From: Protonemura montana
Lineage: Eukaryota; Arthropoda; Insecta; Plecoptera; Nemouridae
Reading direction: 5' to 3'
NCBI GenBank assembly: GCA_947568835.1
Contig: OX387602.1
Coordinates: forward strand, 30,800,133 to 30,864,132
DNA: 64,000 nucleotides
In this document: piece by piece, positions 1 through 12,300 of the stretch
How positions within the stretch are numbered: the first letter of the stretch is position 1
Layout of the letters: each line of letters opens with the position of its first letter
Position numbers and translations under genes: made by a program
The notes under the pieces: generated by a model
The model's input: only the letters and a program-made list of their open reading frames with translations
Database searches by the model: none
What the model was told of the DNA's origin: nothing

Positions 1-214
1 GCATAGATTTGTGGAGGAATCCTGTTGTTCGCGTTGTACCGTCCTTCGGAAGGGATGTTAAGCCGGTGGTCCCCTTGGTGCTCTTCGATAGGAATAGGCT
101 ACGTGCCGGCACCGGGTTTCCCCTCCTCCCTTTCAGCTAGGTTAGGTTCATCATCATCCACTCATTCACCGACGCCATTAGACTAGTGCCGCATGGCCAG
201 ATGTCAAAACAGCG
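1..214 (+). mobile_element. 5S rRNA-derived SINE, tail part
   Basis: Body and 3' tail of the local 5S-SINE, cut by the window edge. It contains the conserved tail 'cattagactagtgccgcatg' and 'ggccagatgtcaaaacag' but loses the final 'cgtcgttaaac' end. Confidence 0.8.
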
Positions 215-301
215 AATGAAATCAATCATGAGTGTATAGATTGGGATATTTGATATCTTAATGACAGCGTCAATTAACAAAGCTCTGTCTCTCTCTGACA
301 G

Positions 302-395
302 GCTGTCGTGACATATTCGTCTACCTACGTCCTCGTCGCTCTGAGCATCGACAGATATGATGCCATCACCCACCCAATGAACTTCTCTGGAAGCT
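302..395 (+). CDS. CCAPR: CCAPR exon: TM3 and DRY motif
   Basis: Acceptor cag at 299-301 and donor gtaagt at 396. It starts in phase 0 ([19 protein letters not shown]) and ends in phase 1, so TGG (W) is completed by the next exon. It carries the DRY-type G-protein contact at the end of TM3 and the start of intracellular loop 2. It is the first exon visible; upstream exons are off-window. Confidence 0.88.
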
Positions 396-3300
396 GTAAG
401 TACCAAACATCTCAGACGGCAGCATCTCTTACACTGCCTTGTCTTGTTGAGCACTTAATCCAACTACTTGCGTTGATTGTATATATAAGTTTAGTCAGAG
501 TCACAGCACTTATTTTAAGCTTTCTGCTGAGCAAACGAGGCCGGCAACACGTGGTATCGGAGGATGACACCCGATGGCGCTTGCAGCCGTCCTGTTTTTT
601 ACAAACCTCTACAGTTATGTGACTCAAAATATCGATGCATGTTTTGAAATCGTTAAGTTTGGCCTTAATGCAGATTCATTCCAGTCGATAACGCGGGGAA
701 TAACGAAGTTAAGATGCCTATTAGCATGCTCCATTTACCAGGATGTCGGTTTGACACGAGCGTTATGGGAGAACGGGATCTTTTTTCAGAAAATACAAAA
801 TATGTTAGTTTTTAAGTTATTGACCCTGATTATTTTATTTAGATGCATTTAGGAAGCTTGAACTTGGTAATTGTTATAATTTTGTGTGGTTCTTTTGTTA
901 TCGGGAAATTGTCAGGACTGCTCTTACCCTTGATAAAGTAACAGGTACAAGTTACGAAACGTTGGGAAATTTAGTTGTTCTTCACTTAGCATTCAAAACC
1001 CAGTTGAAATAGTTTTTGTTAAAACCTGTGCTAAGTTTACATCAAGTAGACATGAGTCTAAAAACCATCATAACGCTTCTTTGCTTCTGTGACCAATCAA
1101 AGCCCTCAGTTCGCGAACTAAACTGTCGTTTCTTAGAACTACCGCCACTGCTAGTTGCATTGATTTCTTTAACAAGTCACAGAGCTTTCCTTAAGGAATA
1201 ACCTACTTGAAAAAATTTGACTTTTGTACCAATTGCCTTTTAGTTATTTGGCAATCCGGTGCGAGTAGCTATCAAATCGATCCTTCTTGAAGCAATTGTG
1301 CTATGAAAACAAGTGGACACAAATTTATCAGGAGAGCTTTTCTCACGGGCTACAATTTATACCACCAGAATGAATTATATTTAAATGCCGTTTATTTTTA
1401 TTAAGTGCAGCATTAAACTGTGCCTGCTTCAACACGGCGTCGGGACGCTCAGATATCGAGGATCGGTCGATCAGGTTGGTCGAGTGGTAGACAATGATGA
1501 CCAGTAGTGGATGTTAGAACGTCCCGTCAAAATCAAAGCGAAGCGTGCTTTGTTCGCCGCGCGTTTTAATCGAGAGCAGCGTTTGAAAACATACATCAGC
1601 GCATAACCAAGCGTATGATTCTCGGGATTAGTGGAATTGTTGGTGGAAACTGGTGCGATGCGATTACAGCGAGTAATTAAATTCAAATAGCGAGGAATTC
1701 CACGCAGAAACCTCGGAGTGTGTGTTCATTTTCTTGGATTGTTGTTACCCGGTTTTCCCTGCACCCAATGGAGATTTTATTCAAGTGGAAGCAGGTTATT
1801 TCGATGTGTCAACACGATATGTGTTTACCTGGATTTAGTGCTAAGACCGCTTTAAAGGTGTAAAGCTACAACTCACCATGGCGACAGGGGTCAGGGAAAG
1901 TGCAAATCTTGGAAATTGTTGCATGTGCATTTCCGCGAGCGCTATGTCATATTCCAATCTGTAATCACCGCATATTATTAGTTACTACCGAACTGTATGC
2001 CGTGTTGGTAACACCGGTCCTCGTGAGATCACCGAAGTTAAATAACACTGCGCTGGGTCAGGTATTGAATGGGTGACCATTATACACATGACCAGTTCTG
2101 TTCGGGAGAGAGGTTGGAGGGATGAAAGTAAGTACAGCAACTTCACTCGCCTTGCTTATCAACCTCTCGACAGCATGGATTTGTGGAGGAATCCTGCTGT
2201 TCGAGTTGTACCGTCCTTCGGAAGGGACGTTAAGCCGGTGGTCCCCTTGGTCTTCGACAGGAGTAGGCTACGTGCCGGCACCGGGTTTCCCCTCCTCCCT
2301 TCTAGGCTAGGTTAGGTTCATCATCATCCACTCATTCACCGACACCATTAGACCAGTGCCGCATGGCCAGATGTCAAAACAGTGCGTCGTTAAACACCAC
2401 ACATAAATAATAATAATAATTATTATTAGTTACTTAATAGGTGACATCTCTGTCCGACAAATCTAGGTCGGGTCCGCAGGAACTGCAACTAACTTGGGGA
2501 TCTGCTAAGTATTCTGAGACCGAGCTCATGGCTGGTGGTTGGAATAATATGAATTATTAGAAACTCAGACGAGCCCTAAACTTAGCTCAGGCGAAGCCAT
2601 CAACATGGCATGAAGGTTCAATCTCAGGATCAGTGTTACAAGCCGTGGTTATGATGGGGAAAAATTGAACTGGGTTTGATTCTAATTGCGTTCCCTTGTG
2701 AACGCGTGGAGTTGAAGATCAGAACGGCACTAGCTTGTCACGCCTTTCCGGCACTTAAATGATATTAGTGGCTTGAATATAATTGTATAAGAGTTCAATT
2801 TAGAATAAACTCGTTACTATTGAATGTAAATTAACAGCTGTTTCGTCTCACTAACCCAAAAAAAGTTGCTACCAGAGTTCCAAACTTTGACCGTTACAAG
2901 GTACTTAAAAAAAAAAAAAACGCTAGAACCATCTTTAGATCTAGTTAACTTTATGCATTTCTACTTAATTTGGCCTTAGCCCTAAATTTTATTTCAGAAA
3001 ATACAAAATACTTAAGTTTTTGAGTTATTGACCCTGATTATTTTATTTAGATGCATTCAGGAAGCTTGAACTTGGTAATTGTTATAATTTTATGTGGTTC
3101 TTTTGTAATCGGAAAATTGTCAGGACTGCTCTTACCCTTGATGAAGAAACAGGTACAAGTTACGAAACGTTGGGAAATTCAGTTGTTCTTCACTTAGCAT
3201 TCAAAACCCAGTTGAAATAGTTTTTGTCAAAACTTTTTGCGAATTTGTGATAAGGTTTCTAGTCCGTATAACCCTGGATAGGAGAACAATTGTAACACGT

Positions 3301-6300
3301 ATTACGCCTTCAAGAGGCCGGTTAAGCAGGGATCGGTGAAGACGCTGCAAGTTCGACTGCGTTTAGCGTGGAACGACATGAGCGCGCCCTGCGGCTGGTA
3401 CGAGCACTGTACAGCGAGCGCCAATTCTTCTCCAAGTCACCAATTAACCTCTTCATCGCGACACCGTGTTATTTAATGCAAGGAAATTACAGTGTTTAAG
3501 TCTCCTGATGGCCACCGCTGGCCTCGCAGTCAACCTAATGCAATTACAGCAAATTACCACGCTTGCATTACATACATTACCTCGGAAGATCTTAATAACT
3601 GCAACATAAACACATCTAGCGAGCTCGTTAGACGAGCATCTAGACCTTGCTTGGAGTAGCAAACTCAGAGACAAGCTTCTTTATGTGTGTTTATCAGAAG
3701 ATAGGGCGGGACAGCGATTAAGTGGAGGAATTACAATTTTCTTGCCGGGTCAATTTGCTCTCTGTGTGGCCGCAATCGATTGCGTCGGTGATTCGAATTC
3801 ACCTACGAAGAGATTAGTAGGCAGAAAATTTGCACACAAAATACCAACTACTTTTAATGTTTGCTTTATTTTAGATCAAGTAACTGGGGTGTAGAAACCA
3901 ACGATAAAATATTCTGCGCCACCGTAAAATGTTTAAGTTGAGACCGTATCGAATTACGTTAAGGGCATTATAGACAAAAGCTTTGCATACACAATCAAGT
4001 TTTATAGTAATAACTGAAAGTTAACAACGTTTAAAATATTGGGCTTGTCCTAAAATAATTGTAAGCAAAATTACATTGAGATGTATTGACCAGGCTCATC
4101 TTTAACAGCCACAAACAAAGGTAGGAAAACCAATTGTGTAAACAACATAGTCAACGTCTTCCTCTGTTTCATGATTCCAATTCAAGACATTCTGAGCAAA
4201 TTGCGCTCTTCCCTGGAGCTATTTTACTGTTAAACAAGCGGCCTAGGATCAAGGAAGAAATTAATTTAATATCTATTAGTTTAAGATCCTGTTAATCTTT
4301 AATGCCAACATAGGTCCACGCGGTCAGACTGTTGGAGATCATAAATTGCTTGGAAAGATCAATCAGTGAATAAAGAAAGTGTGTGTTCATAGCTGCTACT
4401 GTAGCCGGGGCTAGTCTTTTTAAAAAGAGCAAAACTAGCAACATTAAAGCTCCAACATAATTAATGAAAACGAAAGTGAATGCATAACCTCAAAAGTCAG
4501 TCGCTACCTGTTCGGCGGCCATGTTTCTACACACGATGACGCGGTGTCAGAAACGTTTCTGATTGGTTGAAGTCAAAGCGAAATTTTGTTCAAATAGAAG
4601 ATGCTTTAATTGAAAAAATGGAGCAGATTTTGCTGTGACCGGACGTGAGTCAACGTTTGGCAGCAGTGTTCACGCGAGTTTCCGTTTAGACGGACCAAGT
4701 TTTCTAGTTTGGTAGACTGCTGCGAAAACCGGGCTTTATGACCATTTAAACATAGCGTTTGTTTACTTTATCTGCTGAACGCACGCTGCGCTGGGTCAGG
4801 TATTGGATGGGTGACTATCAAACACATGACCAGTTCTGTTCGGGAGAGAGGTTGGAGGGATGAAAGTTAAGCAACACTGCGCTGAGTCAGGTATTGGATG
4901 GGTGACTATCATACACATGACCAGTTCTGTTCGGGAGAGAGGTTGGAGGGATGAAAGTTAAGCAACACTGCGCTGAGTCAGGTATTGGATGGGTGACCAT
5001 CATACACATGACCAGTTCTGTTTGGGAGAGAGGTTGGAGGGATGAAATTTAGTACAGCAACTTTACTCGCCTTGCTTATCAACCTCTCGACAGCATAGAT
5101 TTGTGAAGGAATCCTGCTGTTCGAGTTGTACCGTTCTTCGGAAGGGACGTTAAGCCGGTGGTCCCCTTGGTGCTCTTCGACAGGAGTAGGCTACGTGCCG
5201 GCACCGGGTTTCCCCTCCTCTCTTTTAGGCTAAGTTAGGTTCAACATCATCTTCATTATCATCCACTCATTCACCGACGCTATTAGACCAGTGCCGCATG
5301 GCCAGATGTCAAAACAGCGCGTCGTTAAACACCACAACTAAACAAACAAATAAATAAAATACCTTCCGAACGCAAGGTTTCCAATTCCAAGATCGCTCGA
5401 GAAGATTGTAGGTCAGGGAGACGCTGCTGAAATGGCGCAAGCTGAAAAATGAGTCCCAAGTTTAATTTACTCCTCGGGATGCAAACGGTGTCACTAAAAT
5501 TCATGAAGCTCATTATATTTGTCTGCGTTTTTATGCATAATTGTCGAGGGACAAATGGTGCCAACCTCGTTATTTCTGTGCACGGGGCACAAGCAATTGT
5601 CCCGTTGGCAAGCATGGGATCTGTCTTCCTCTCCAACGGCTAGAAGCTGTGATATCGTCGCTGAAACCAGCGAGTTCTAGACCTCATTGTGGGCAGAATT
5701 TCGCAGAAACCTGAACCCGGAAATAATTCGCTTTCTGTGCATTCACTTTATTGAGAATTTGCAGAAAGTAGAACGCAAATAAATTCAACCTGGCCAAAGA
5801 ATCAATAACCATCGAGAATAATGTTAACAACTCATCGAGGGAATGTGTTTGCATTGTAAATACAAAAATAAACATCTGAAGTTTGTATTGATTATAAATG
5901 CACGAATCATCAATCAGAGATCCAGTAGGCGGGATGACATTCGTTGTTTCGTGGCTGGTGAAAATAACGGAGTTCACAGGAAGCGTCAAACCAAACAATC
6001 TCATGCGACTGAAGGAATCTCTTCAGCCGTGTCAGTCACTCATGTCAGTTGGGTCATGCTGCGTACACGCACTAAATCATCCTCGCGCCAACCATTTAGC
6101 AATTGCAGGGATACTCTGAGAAAAAAATTGCTGCCACACCGAACCCAGATTTTATTTCGGTACAACGCGAACAACAGGATTTCTCCACAAATCCATGCTG
6201 TCGAGAGGTTGATAAGCAAGGCGAGTGAAGTTGCTGTACTAACTTTCATCCCTCTAACCTCTCTCCCGAACAGAACTGGTCATGTGTATAATGGTCACCC

Positions 6301-9300
6301 ATCCAATACCTGACCCAGCGCAGTGTTGCTTAACTTTCATCCCTCCAACCTTTCTCCCGAACAGAACTGGTCATGTGTATGATGGTCACCCATCCAATAC
6401 CTGACCCAGCGCAGTGATGCTTAACTTTCATCTCTCCAACCTCTCTCCCGAACAGAACTGGTCATGTGTATGATGGTCACCCATCCAATACCTGACCCAG
6501 CGCAGTGTTGCTTAACTCTGGTATTTCCAGCATGCAAAGCTCCAGAATCAGAGTGACTCTGAGTATTAACAGCCTCTTGGTTCTAGTCCTTGGAGATCCG
6601 TCATTCTCATCAAATACACTAAAATCGTCTCAAAAATCCACTGTCCAAGTAGCTCAGTGGGTTAGAGCAACTCCCGCGATAGGTGGAGATCGGGGTTCGA
6701 GTCCCCGTTTGGTCACCAATTTTTGAGAAGGTTATAGTGTTGATAATAATAAAATACCCCGCGCATTGCAAGCGTTTGCAATTAAAATAAAATTTCATCT
6801 AAAAATGTCTTAATCACTGTTCCACACAACGCAACGCAATTAACTCGATGTCCACCCCGACGCCAATTCATCTCGAATTGTTCTTTCCTTCTTTGAAGAC
6901 CCGGCGCCTCCACCGCGGCACAATCCCCACTCAACGCCTCTTGTAACTAAAACCCTTACAGTCGTATAAACCACACGCAAGACGTCACAGCTTTATCGCT
7001 GACAGTTCTAGTGACTCGTCTCCCTTCCGCCCGAACGCACGGGCGTGCTTTTGTCTCGTGCTCGGCGTGCACGGATATAATTGAACGTAACTCGGCGTGC
7101 GCCGGGGGGATGGAGGACAGGGGTTGGAGGACAGGGGATGGAGGACAGGGGATGGAGGGCAGGGGGAGTCTCGATGCGGTCGTAAACACCCCTACACGGC
7201 GACACACAAGAAGGGCGCTGTAAAATGACAATCAATTTCTTATGTAAATTTACGACCGCGTTGGCGAAGATGTAATCTCGGGGCGTACCGGCGCCTTTAG
7301 CTTTGCGGGCGTTAGTCGAGTTAGTTTAAACAAAAACACTCGTGTGGGGATTTAATGACAACTTGATCGATTTACTCGCTCACTGTTTTCTTGGTCTGTA
7401 TGGAGATGAATGACCCTGTTTTAAAGTTTAGTTGACACGGATCAAGGTCTTCACCTTCAAGATCTGCACGTTAAGGAGTTTGACAGATCACTGCATTGTG
7501 GAAACTTTCTGCGGGTATTTCTAAGTGGGCAAGATCTTAAGATCGGAAACAAATGAAAGGAGCTAGAGAAAGATTGCTGTCAAAAAATCTGAAAACCTTG
7601 CGTTTATCGCAAAATTGATTAAATACTTGTACGTAATTTTACAAAAAAACAAGAGACAGACACCGAGATACTTTGATTTGTCAAATTAATTTCTGTGATC
7701 CCGTTTAGAATGTGTCCAAATCTCGCCTTGCCAGACAATTTTAGATCAAATTCTCCATTAAAACCCAGATTGAATCGCCATAAGAAATGTCCTGAGGTCA
7801 ATCTCACAAATAATGTAAACATTAAAACCATTTCTATCCTTTTTTTTTAGCAATTTTTACAATTTCTTAGAAATGTACTAATTGTCAAGTGAAAGAGTGA
7901 ATGAGTTGTGGGTTCACGTAGATAGCCTCTGATTGGTTCGTTTCATTCAAGATTGAACGAAAAATAGGATTTGTTTTATTTGAGAAATATTGATATTGAT
8001 AGTCTTGATCAGCAAGGAATAAGGAATATTATTATTATTATTATTTTTTTTTTTTGAGAAAATAATGGACACATAATTTTTTTATTTCCTTCTAAATTCG
8101 TTTTGAATAAAATATCTCTGTTTAAAATGTTTGCGTTTGAATCTCGTACGAAAACGAGGGTCGCCATTTTTTATGACATGAAGTGAAATCTGACGTCAAA
8201 AAACAGAAGCGAACGCAAAGGATAAAACAAAATGACGTCAGAACTACGTGTAGTTAATCACAGCCAGTTTTAATCCCGCCACGAGAATTCATATTTTAGC
8301 CATTCTTAAAACAAATATAAATAGAAAAGTTATGATCGGATTATAAAAAGAAAAAATACGTCAGATTTTATTTTGAACGCGTATTTGAACACAATGATAA
8401 TAATTAAATAATAATCTTAAGGAGATTTCTTGCGCTCAAGGCATCGATCCGTGGAAACTAGGCTTAAGACGTTGGTACGCGTGGAAATTGGTAAAGTCTG
8501 TATAAAGCGTGACCTTGACTCGTTTGTCTCCCATTGGTCGCTGGTACTTCAAGGTCGCGGCCCAGGGTCAAGGTCCAGTCAAGGTCGCATGCGCAATATA
8601 TATAGCAGATAGAGGCATTTTCAGGGAAAATCAGAAGGAATTATCCCGAAGGAGCGAATATGGATAAAATACACCGCTTCTTTGTACTGCCGCACCAAAC
8701 GTTACTGCACCCAGCAGTGCCTTATATGACCCTCGAGTTGCACGGCGAGGTCGCAAGTCTTCAACGTTACCTTTCTGTTGCAGGGCGACGAGCTCGTGCT
8801 CTGGTGACGGTCGCCTGGCTGATCAGCGTCATCTTCTCAGTGCCCATCATGGTGCTGTACAACGAGAGACCGATCCAAGGTAGGCAACCACTCTCATTCC
8901 ATCCGACTGTTTGGCCGGACATATCCGCTAGGAGCAGCACTATAGCAGCGTTGAGTGTAGGTTATAGGTAGAGTTTTAACGTCAATGTTACAGTCTCTGT
9001 GTGAAAGATGGCCGCCAAATGACCACCTTACCGACAAAAATGCAGAGTACCGGAACATCACGTTAAGTGGAGCCACTGTCGTATGAAATTTAATTTCGAT
9101 ATTTCTCGTAGGTTAACTTGCTTTTGAAACTTTTCATGCTTAAAAAATCTCCTTCAATGTTTACCTCAACGATTGATATACACGTAACAATATTCAAAAT
9201 GGAGTAACCTATGAGAAATATCGAAATTAAATTTCATACGACAGTGGCTCCACTTAACGTGATGTTCCGGTACTCTGCGTTTTTGTCGGTAAGGTAGTCA

Positions 9301-12300
9301 TTTGGCGGCCATCTTTCACGCAGAGACTGTAACATTGACGTTGAAACTCTACCTAGAACCTGCACTCAACGATAGCAGCAATCCTTGGTTCTCTGACTTG
9401 TTGGGTGCATGCCGAACTACGCGGCAACTTTGCGGCTGGGAAGGTTTTTAGAAAAGCGACCAGAGATGCATTCGTATGTTCCTTGCCTTGTCCTCCTTGC
9501 ACCCAGCTGCAGGTCTCAAATAGGCGTTCAAAGCTGCATCAAATATTCAGTGTGGATTCAGCCCATTTTCACTGCTAGCAAGGTTCAAAAACCCAGCCGT
9601 AAATAGTTTTATTTTAAACTAGTGCTAGGTTTATTTATTTATTTGTGCTGTTTAACGACGCACTGTTTTGCCATCTGGCCATGCGGCACTGGTCTAATAA
9701 TGTCGGTAAATGAGTTGATGATGATGAACCTAACCTAGCGTAGAAGTGAGGAGGGGAAACCCGGTGCCGGCACGTAGCCAACTCCTGTCGAAGAGCACCA
9801 AGGGGTCCACCGGCTTAGCGTCCCTTCCGAAGGACGGTACAACGTGAACAACAGGATTCCTCCACAAATCCATGCTGTCGAGAGGTTGATAAGCAAGGCG
9901 AGTGAAGTTGCTGTACTAACTTTCATTTGATCCCCCCAACCTCTCTCCCGAACAGAACTGGTCATGTGTATGATGGTCACCCATCCAATACCTGACCCAG
10001 CGCAGTGTTGCTTAACTTGCATCCCTCCAACCTCTCTCCCGAACAGAACTGGTCATGTGTATGATGGTCACCCATCCAATACCTGACCCAGCGCAGTGTT
10101 GCTTAACTTTCATCCCTCCAACCTCTCTCCCGAACAGAACTGGTCATGTGTATGATAGTCACCCATCTAATACCTGACTCAGCGCAGTGTTGCTTAACTT
10201 CGGTGATCTCACGGGAACCGGTGTTTCCAACCCGCCGACCCTAGTGCTAAGGTTAGAAACGTTAGACTTGAGTTTATCAACCATAGTGACAAGATGGACG
10301 TGAGGCAAGTAATCTGGCTGGCTAACTCAGTAAAACAGAAGACTCTTTATCTCGGGGTCGTGGTTTCGTGCCCCTCGTGTGCCGCTATTTCTTACACCCT
10401 CGCACCGAGAAAATAATTTCAGATTTGTCTGTCGATGAAATTATCTGTATTGATCGTGATGCACCCACTTTGAAATATAGAACTTTGACCACTCGTTGCC
10501 TCCCCCCCCCCCCCCACCCCCCCGTCCCGTCCCGTCCCTCGTGAGGGGCGTCAGTCCGTTTGCCGCCGGGATGTATCGTGATCCAACTTGGTTATGCGAT
10601 GATGACGCCGACAGCGATTCGTCGCTCTCGGCGATTGCTTTTTAATCAAATGCAACCGCGCGTGGCCGGCAATCCCGATGCTGGATCCAGAAATAACACG
10701 TGATCCGAAGTACATCGACAGTACACCGACAGTACATCGACAGTACACCGACAGTACATCGACAATCACGTGCGCAGTTCAACTAGATAGTCCTTTGATG
10801 TTAACACGCAACAATGACTGCACCTCCTGTGCACGAATGCACCATCCCTACGCCGTCAAGAATTATAAACGATAGATAATTTCTAATTATTGGCTGGCTT
10901 TAGACGTTATGTCGTTTGTTGTTCATGAGTCTCTTTTTTTAGTGGTTTGACTCGTTTTTTTGTGATACAAGCCCCGACCAATCCTCAAGTTGACACGGCG
11001 TTTACTCGGGCTGGTTGTCAACATGGCGTCCGATATTGCAATATCCGGTGCATTCGCTGCATGGAAATCATAAAATCAAATTGCACTGGTTTGGCTCGAG
11101 CTAGATTACCAACAGCAAGCCACGGCTCACTGAATTCATTACGAGCTAATTGAATGACATGTACTACAATAAACATAAATACGATCTTAAACGTATTTCC
11201 AGAAGTGAATCTCCATTTTGCTGCGCTAGCGACGGCGTGTAATTGAGTTTGTTTGAGTTTGTGAAAGTAAATGAGCCAATAGCATGTTAGGGATGAATGC
11301 AATGTATTAACTATAAAATGCATGCACCTAAAACATCACGGTTGTCGTTCGCCGTGCATCCGGCCGAGGTCGTTTCACGAGCTTCATTAAGAAAATAATT
11401 GAACTCGACGGCGAATTAAGCAGCAATGTTTCCAGCTCGAGCGCTTGTAGAAATTTGCTGGACGTTTTTTTTTTTTCTTTATGAAACTCGGTGAAAACAG
11501 CTAAGCAAGTGACTGTTTGGCTAGAACGCTTGCAAGTTCTTGTCCACGCCCTTGCTCGCCAGTTTACCAATCTAACGACCGCGCTCAATCCAAACGCACC
11601 TCTCGAAGCGACTCAAAACTAACGAGAAAATAATTGCTTTCCCGAATGCGGCCAGCGGCGCTCAAAGCAGCGAAACAATACTCTGTCCAACGAAACTTTG
11701 AAATACATCAAAACATTTTCATCAACTTCCAGTCAAATTGGCTAAGTCGAACTGCTTAAAAGAGAAACTCCTTGTCCTCTCCACAGAATTGTATTTGTAA
11801 AGTGGTATTGCAAACTGAAGTGCCGCTTCTACGAGGAGACCGTCGAGGTTGATATGAATTAGCTTGACCGAGTTGAAATCATAAGCCGCCTAGCGTATAA
11901 ATTCCGGGCTGTTTGTTTGCGTGGGCCACGAGACCCGAGCGTCGGAACCGTAGCGTCGGTACCGTAGCGTCGAGACCCACACGGCTAAGTAGCAGCGAAG
12001 ACAGGACGCCGCCAAGCGGGACAAAAAGACATTTGCATGTCACGGATGGCGTACACATCATGAATAAGTAATTCATTTTTAATCTGCTTTTTATATTTGA
12101 GGAAAACTGGTGCTGTTATTTTGTTTGCCCATGCACCCCGAGCTAGCGTAGCGACTGTGCCCGGGCCACCTCATGTACTCCCGGACTCCACGACAGGAAA
12201 CGTGCCGAGAATGACTGCCGGTCAATCCGAGCGCTCTCTTTTAAAATGCATGATAATATATAAACGTACTCAAAAGTGAGTGCACTAGTGTTTCACTAAT

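Larger units (their letters stand above)
396..8783 (+). other. CCAPR intron (first visible), repeat-rich
   Basis: About 8.4 kb without supported coding sequence. It holds Penelope-like fragments (about 781-1078 and 2990-3240), 5S-SINE copies (1996-2425, 4785-5358, 6150-6516), a tRNA-SINE (6536-6800), a short minisatellite (7108-7168), a CRE-bearing MITE (8018-8432) and a nuclear-receptor-type site cluster (8501-8606). I see nothing specific in 1100-1990, 2430-2985, 3250-4780, 5360-6150 or 6800-8015 apart from short open frames with no recognisable homology. Confidence 0.7.

Noticed and set aside
6645-6718. Functional tRNA gene
   Set aside because: The arms look tRNA-like, but U33 is missing, the acceptor and anticodon stems have mismatches, and the segment belongs to a SINE with other copies.
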